Below are positions 33,937-38,385 of a DNA stretch of 38,385 bases, one piece after another. The position numbers were made by a program, and so were the translations under genes. Source of the stretch: Balneolia bacterium (GTDB lineage: Bacteria > Bacteroidota > Rhodothermia > Balneolales > Cyclonatronaceae); contig PXCK01000079.1 of NCBI GenBank assembly GCA_003566635.1, positions 1 through 38,385 of the forward strand. The letters run 5' to 3'. Position 1 is the first letter of the stretch, and each line of letters starts with the position of its first letter. Below the pieces are notes generated by a model. That model was given only the letters and a program-made list of their open reading frames with translations. It had not been told where the DNA came from and did no database searches.

Positions 33937-36900
33937 ATGCGTAATCAAATAACATTTTATTTAGCAGCGCTGTTTATTTCGCTTGGTGTGGCTTTTCAGG
34001 CCTCGGCTCAGCAAAATCCGGCCTTCTTTTCTTTTCCTCAAAATCACTTGGATTGGTACACCGTTGAAAGCGAGCATTTCTTGATTCATTTCCAGGAAGG
34101 CAACGACCGACCTGCTCAAGTCATTTCCGTAATTGCTGAAGAAGTTTGGGATGAAATCACCACGTTTTACGAATTCACTCCTGATATTCAAATCAGTATC
34201 ATCCTCATTGACCGTCTGGATTATGCCAATGGTGCAGCTTTCTTTTTTGATAACAAAATTGAAATATGGCTTCCTGCACTACACACTTCCTTGAGAGGGA
34301 CAAACGATTGGCTTCGAAACGTAATTACGCACGAATTTGCTCATATCGTACAAATTCAGGCTTCTATGAGTGGAAGCCGTCGTTGGCCCGTATCATACCT
34401 ACAGTGGCTTTCATACGAAGATGTACGACGCCCTGACGTACTTTACGGATACCCATCGGGTGTAATTAGTTATCCGTTCTCCATTGCCAGCGTGCCTGCA
34501 TGGTTTGCAGAGGGAACCGCTCAATACATGACCGGAAGCCTGCATTACGATTATTGGGATACTCATAACGATATGTTTTTACGAACCCGCATTCTCGATA
34601 ACAAAGAACTCGGTCTGGTTGAAATGGGTCATTTCGCTTCAAAAACCAGCATGGAGCGGGAACAAGCTTACAATCAGGGGTTTTCATTTACAACCTACCT
34701 TGCCAATCGTTTCGGGGAAGATTCCATTCGTGAAATTACTGTCGGATTGAAGCGTACGAGTGACATAAGGCGTTCAATTCGTCGTGTAACCGGCATCGAT
34801 GGCGAGCAAGTTTACCAAGATTGGGTTGACAGCCTCAGAACAAACTATCGGGACTTTACTGAGAATATTCGACCATTTGAGGCACAACCTGTAAACGAAC
34901 TCGGCTTCTTTAACTTTAATCCGGTTTTTACTCCTGACGGTAAAATTGCGTACCTCAGCAATTCGTTTTTTGATGGCGCCCGACTTCAGTTGTTTCTACA
35001 AGATGAGCCTTCATCAAATAAAACTTCTTTAATCAATCTTAGAGATTCGCATGCACCAATTACCGGAGGGTTTCAACATAGTTGCGGGATGTATGCTGAG
35101 CCGGTCATCAACCGAATAGAATCAGGCTTTAGCTTTTCACCTGATGGAAATTTGATAGCCTATAACCGCACGCGTTTAAACAGGTTTGGGGAAACTTACA
35201 ACGATCTTTATGTATTCAATCGCGAAACCGAAGATACCGAACGTCTTTCGTTTAGTGCGCGCCTAACAGAACCTGCATGGAGTCCGGACGGTGATAAATT
35301 AGCTGCGCTCCAACAAACCGACGGGACCCTAAATTTAGTTCTGGTAAATCCAGAAAACGGTGACATATCGCCATTAACTTCATTTACACAAGGTGAACAA
35401 CTTTTAAAGCCCGTTTGGTCACCCGATGGGAATTTCATCTATGCCGCTAAAGCCGAGCGAAAAGGACGAAAAATTGTCCGGATTGATGTTAACGCTACAC
35501 ATTCTATTGATACTGTTCTCCGGTTTGATGACACCGATATTCGCGATCCGTTTTTGACCAATGATGGTGCATGGATGTATTTTTCGGCTGATTTTGGCGG
35601 TAAATTTGATGTTTATCGGCTGAATCTTGAGACAGAAGAAATCGAGAAACTAACCGATGTTATTGGCGGTGCATTTATGCCGTTTGTTTCGGATGATGGC
35701 GTCTTGCTGTATTCCGAGTTCACTTCCGACGGATACAAAATTCGTAAAGCACCAATTCATGAACTGAAACAACACCAACTTGATAACCAACGATTGGCCG
35801 TTACCGAAGTAATTCCATCACCCCGACCAAACGAAAGTTTGAATCCTCTCAATCAATTTGATGATGCTTCGATTTTATCCTTTGATCCGTCAAGATACGC
35901 TATAGCCGATACATCTATTTACGAGTTTACACTTACTACAAGAGGTCAGTCTGATTTCAGGCAGTTTTACTCCTATCAGGATACCTTTCTTGATTTCAGT
36001 TTTTATCCGGTAATTCGTTTCGATAATTACTCCAAAGAGTTCGGTAGTAATCGGGAATTGATGAAAGCCGGCCGAATCGGAGATATCGGTCGAAATATCG
36101 GTCGTGATATGAAAGTGGGCTTTTATATGAGTTCTCGTGAAGTTCTTGAACGATTTAACATCTTTGGAGGATTATTGGTAGCCCCTGCTTCTCTCGATGC
36201 CGGAAACCTGAGCGAGTTTATGCGTCCTGCAAGGCTCATAGATCTGGACCGTGACCTATTTTTTATTGCAGAGTACACGGGCTTGCCATTCATTGAAAGG
36301 CATTGGTCTCCTACAATTCAGGTAGCCTTGTACAACCTCCGCAGAAACGTTAGCAATGGGCTGGAAATTGAAGATTTTTCTTGTACAGCCTGTTTACCCG
36401 ATACACTTTCGGTAAATATTGCATACGATATTTGGCAGGCAGAGGTAAATCTCATCAGCAAGTTAAATAACTTTAGTTTGCTAGAACTTGGGTATCAGTA
36501 TACTCCTTACAGAGTTTCAACATCTTCATTTTTCTCTCGTGAATTTGATCAATTTGTTCCGGGTTCTACCCAACGATATTTTATTGGTTCTGCCCTATCT
36601 GCTACATATAACGTTGATTTTCAAATGCCATACCGTCATGGAGATATTGCCCCGGTTGGGGTTAGAGGACACGTAAGATACAGTTATTCTCCCGGCCGAC
36701 TTTTAGACTCCTTCGAGATACGTGACGGTACACTCATACCTATTTACGAGAATTTCCAAAACCATTCCCTTGAGTTAGACTCGAGGATAGGATTTCCACT
36801 ATTCGGACCAAATGTTTTCCAATTACGAACACGCTTTTTTACCTATTTCAATAATCCCGATGAATTCTTTTTTCTTGATTATATAGGTGGCTTCGATGGC

Positions 36901-37296
36901 ATGCGCAGCTATCCGTTTTTTTCTCTTGGAGGCGAAACTACGGCTTTTGGTACGTTATCATACTATCAACCAATTCTCACGAATATTAACCGCCAATCAG
37001 GTCGTTTAATCCTCGATAAAATTTTTGCCCGCTTCTTCTTTGAAGCAGGTAATGGGTGGGGCGGCCCGCTTGGAATTGGTGACGATATCAAAACAGGTAT
37101 TGGTGCCGAATTAAGGATAAACTTACTTACAAGTTACCTCTTTCCTACACGTTTCTTTGTTAGTGGAGCCTATGGCTTAAACCGTTTTGACCTTAACATT
37201 CCTGAAGGATTTGTTTCGGCAGCGGGACGCGAAAGCGTTTCTTTTGGTCGTGAAGTTCTAATCAATTTTGGAGTTTTATTCGATTTTGAATTTTAA
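33937..37296 (+). CDS. Gluzincin-like peptidase fused to beta-propeller and outer-membrane barrel
   Basis: 1119 residues from ATG 33937; an in-frame TTG two codons earlier is possible, but ATG gives a normal signal peptide (1-25, ending 'QASAQ'). A peptidase-MA-like domain has HEFAH at 132-136 and a likely third ligand Glu192 in 'WFAEGTAQYM'. Then come TolB/WD40-like propeller repeats (about 310-600; 'SFSPDGNLIAY', 'AWSPDGDKLAAL', 'VWSPDGNFIYAA') and a C-terminal barrel ending '...FGVLFDFEF'. It is likely an outer-membrane protein with a periplasmic or surface protease and propeller. It begins 7 bp after the M6-like gene. Substrate unknown. Confidence 0.85.
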   Translation: MRNQITFYLAALFISLGVAFQASAQQNPAFFSFPQNHLDWYTVESEHFLIHFQEGNDRPAQVISVIAEEVWDEITTFYEFTPDIQISIILIDRLDYANGAAFFFDNKIEIWLPALHTSLRGTNDWLRNVITHEFAHIVQIQASMSGSRRWPVSYLQWLSYEDVRRPDVLYGYPSGVISYPFSIASVPAWFAEGTAQYMTGSLHYDYWDTHNDMFLRTRILDNKELGLVEMGHFASKTSMEREQAYNQGFSFTTYLANRFGEDSIREITVGLKRTSDIRRSIRRVTGIDGEQVYQDWVDSLRTNYRDFTENIRPFEAQPVNELGFFNFNPVFTPDGKIAYLSNSFFDGARLQLFLQDEPSSNKTSLINLRDSHAPITGGFQHSCGMYAEPVINRIESGFSFSPDGNLIAYNRTRLNRFGETYNDLYVFNRETEDTERLSFSARLTEPAWSPDGDKLAALQQTDGTLNLVLVNPENGDISPLTSFTQGEQLLKPVWSPDGNFIYAAKAERKGRKIVRIDVNATHSIDTVLRFDDTDIRDPFLTNDGAWMYFSADFGGKFDVYRLNLETEEIEKLTDVIGGAFMPFVSDDGVLLYSEFTSDGYKIRKAPIHELKQHQLDNQRLAVTEVIPSPRPNESLNPLNQFDDASILSFDPSRYAIADTSIYEFTLTTRGQSDFRQFYSYQDTFLDFSFYPVIRFDNYSKEFGSNRELMKAGRIGDIGRNIGRDMKVGFYMSSREVLERFNIFGGLLVAPASLDAGNLSEFMRPARLIDLDRDLFFIAEYTGLPFIERHWSPTIQVALYNLRRNVSNGLEIEDFSCTACLPDTLSVNIAYDIWQAEVNLISKLNNFSLLELGYQYTPYRVSTSSFFSREFDQFVPGSTQRYFIGSALSATYNVDFQMPYRHGDIAPVGVRGHVRYSYSPGRLLDSFEIRDGTLIPIYENFQNHSLELDSRIGFPLFGPNVFQLRTRFFTYFNNPDEFFFLDYIGGFDGMRSYPFFSLGGETTAFGTLSYYQPILTNINRQSGRLILDKIFARFFFEAGNGWGGPLGIGDDIKTGIGAELRINLLTSYLFPTRFFVSGAYGLNRFDLNIPEGFVSAAGRESVSFGREVLINFGVLFDFEF

Positions 37297-37374
37297 TAAC
37301 CATCCTTGCTAACTAATTTGATTTGATATATCAGGTTTGAAGTTTGTTGGATGTAATACTAAATTTTAATCACT

Positions 37375-38319
37375 ATGCGATACTTTTTGTTTTTGTTGAT
37401 GGTGACTGTTGGTCTGGCATTGGCTGAATCAAGCCATGCACAATTATGGTCGGATGTAGAAGAAATTGATCAGATTTCCATACAGGATTTCCGATATAAC
37501 TCATCTTCATCAACTTTTGGGATGGTGAACACATCAACAGATGGCTCATCAGGATTTTTAGGTACTATAGCTGAACGTCCCGGTTTGGCCTTGTTATCAT
37601 CTGCTATTATACCCGGTTTGGGACAAGCGGCTAACGGACAGTGGTGGAAAACAGCAATTTTTGCCGGAATAGAAATTGGCGCGATTGCTCTTATGATTGA
37701 AAGAAGGAATCATGCCCAAAAAGTTGAGCGTCAGTACAATCAAATGGCCGACGAAAACTGGAGCGTGGTACAATACACCCAATTCCTTATCGAATATTCC
37801 AACCTTGATTTAAGAATTGAGGACTTTTTAACACCTGAGGGTATGGAGCGATTTTTGAATGATGGCTTTATTAACCCGGCTTTTAACAATGATATAGATT
37901 GGGCTACGATTAACCTTTCAGCTTTAAATGAAGCCGAAGCTGCTACAATTTACCGTTCAACCGGCATGTTTTTCTCCCATGTTGTTCCCGCTTACGGTTC
38001 ACAACAATATTATGAGTTGGTAAGTAAGTATTTTCAATACGGCCCGGGTTGGATAGACTGGAATGGAGATATATCCATAGTTGATGGTGGCATTGAAGAT
38101 ATGTCGGAAATGTGGAGAGAACACGCACGAATTGAATCGGAATTCAATGAAGCCTATCGTTTTTCAAATAATATGATAATGGTTTTATTGGTAAATCACG
38201 TTTTTTCCGCATTCGATGCGTTTATTACTTCACGCCTTCGTTTACACAGAAATGCTATTCAATCAGAAGCAATTTTGCATGGTTCGGGTTTAGGTTTTAA
38301 CTTAAAGGTTGGATTCTAA
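37375..38319 (+). CDS. DUF5683-like membrane protein
   Basis: 314 residues. Signal peptide (1-23, ending 'SSHAQ'), then 'LALLSSAIIPGLGQAANGQWWKTAIFAGIEIGAIAL' (about 71-106), the core of DUF5683-type proteins: a proline-glycine turn and a hydrophobic hairpin. A second hydrophobic stretch near the end ('MIMVLLVNHVFSAFDAFIT', about 260-278) completes the pattern. The middle (120-255) is a soluble, acidic helical insertion. The molecular role of the family is not known to me. It lies 78 bp behind the peptidase-propeller-barrel gene on the same strand and may belong to the same operon. Confidence 0.75.
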   Translation: MRYFLFLLMVTVGLALAESSHAQLWSDVEEIDQISIQDFRYNSSSSTFGMVNTSTDGSSGFLGTIAERPGLALLSSAIIPGLGQAANGQWWKTAIFAGIEIGAIALMIERRNHAQKVERQYNQMADENWSVVQYTQFLIEYSNLDLRIEDFLTPEGMERFLNDGFINPAFNNDIDWATINLSALNEAEAATIYRSTGMFFSHVVPAYGSQQYYELVSKYFQYGPGWIDWNGDISIVDGGIEDMSEMWREHARIESEFNEAYRFSNNMIMVLLVNHVFSAFDAFITSRLRLHRNAIQSEAILHGSGLGFNLKVGF

Positions 38320-38331
38320 TAACTCCTTTAT

Positions 38332-38385
38332 ATGATTAAAGTTTTTTTGGATAAACGACTCTACATTGGTACAGCAATATTAATA
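38332..38385 (+). CDS. Start of a further gene, cut by the window edge
   Basis: ATG at 38332, 12 bp after the preceding stop, opens a frame of 18 codons to the window end: 'MIKVFLDKRLYIGTAILI'. The beginning looks like a short positively charged region followed by a hydrophobic segment (signal peptide or membrane anchor). The tight spacing suggests it is the next gene of the same operon. No function can be inferred. Confidence 0.5.
   Translation, partial: MIKVFLDKRLYIGTAILI

Overview
The window looks like chromosomal DNA from a low-GC, Gram-negative member of the Bacteroidota/Balneolota group, and a Balneolota-like (Balneolaceae-type) bacterium is my best guess. Reasons: a PorU-PorV pair of the type IX secretion system (T9SS), a neighbour with a T9SS C-terminal sorting domain, a DUF5683-type protein, a bifunctional RibBA, weak or absent Shine-Dalgarno sequences before most genes, and several genes whose only possible start is TTG. 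I see no rRNA, tRNA, CRISPR array, phage gene or intact transposase. The placement is inferred from gene content, not from a database search.

Layout. 1-6.5 kb, plus strand: the 3' end of an outer-membrane barrel gene, a fadI-fadJ fatty-acid beta-oxidation pair behind a good promoter, then yajC and ribBA. Between fadJ and yajC lies a 161-bp sequence with 13-bp terminal inverted repeats that resembles a small non-autonomous mobile element. 6.5-8.7 kb, minus strand: a BlaI-type repressor and an M56 (BlaR1-like) membrane peptidase with a TonB-like C-terminal domain, with an operator lying on the -10 box of their promoter. 8.8-8.9 kb: a promoter plus intrinsic terminator with no open reading frame, a candidate small RNA. 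9.1-11.6 kb: a three-gene partner-switching module (STAS, HATPase kinase, GAF/PP2C phosphatase). 11.6-18.3 kb: mostly minus-strand housekeeping genes (MltF-like transglycosylase, M23 peptidase, FAH-family enzyme, rpmA, rplU, CnoX-like thioredoxin-TPR), with ridA and a possible 54-residue gene on plus. 18.3-22.3 kb: two related TPR lipoproteins bracketed by directly repeated intergenic elements. 22.3-25.4 kb: a cystathionine gamma-synthase/lyase-family enzyme, a small lipoprotein and an acetyl-CoA acetyltransferase. 25.6-38.4 kb, plus strand: a T9SS surface cluster with porU, porV, an M6-like protein that has lost its zinc motif, a gluzincin/beta-propeller/beta-barrel protein, a DUF5683 protein, and the start of another gene.

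How the genes fit together. FadI and FadJ would turn acyl-CoA into acetyl-CoA, and the separate thiolase at 24.2 kb would handle acetoacetyl-CoA. The last 13 kb is devoted to export and cell-surface proteolysis: PorU (sortase) and PorV (shuttle) process T9SS cargo, and the gene right behind them encodes likely cargo. The most unusual points are the M6 pseudoprotease in the T9SS cluster, the unexplained small RNA unit at 8.8 kb, the direct-repeat bracket around the TPR lipoprotein pair, the possible internal start with lipobox in the M56 gene, and the ribosomal-protein terminator placed immediately before the FAH-M23 pair.
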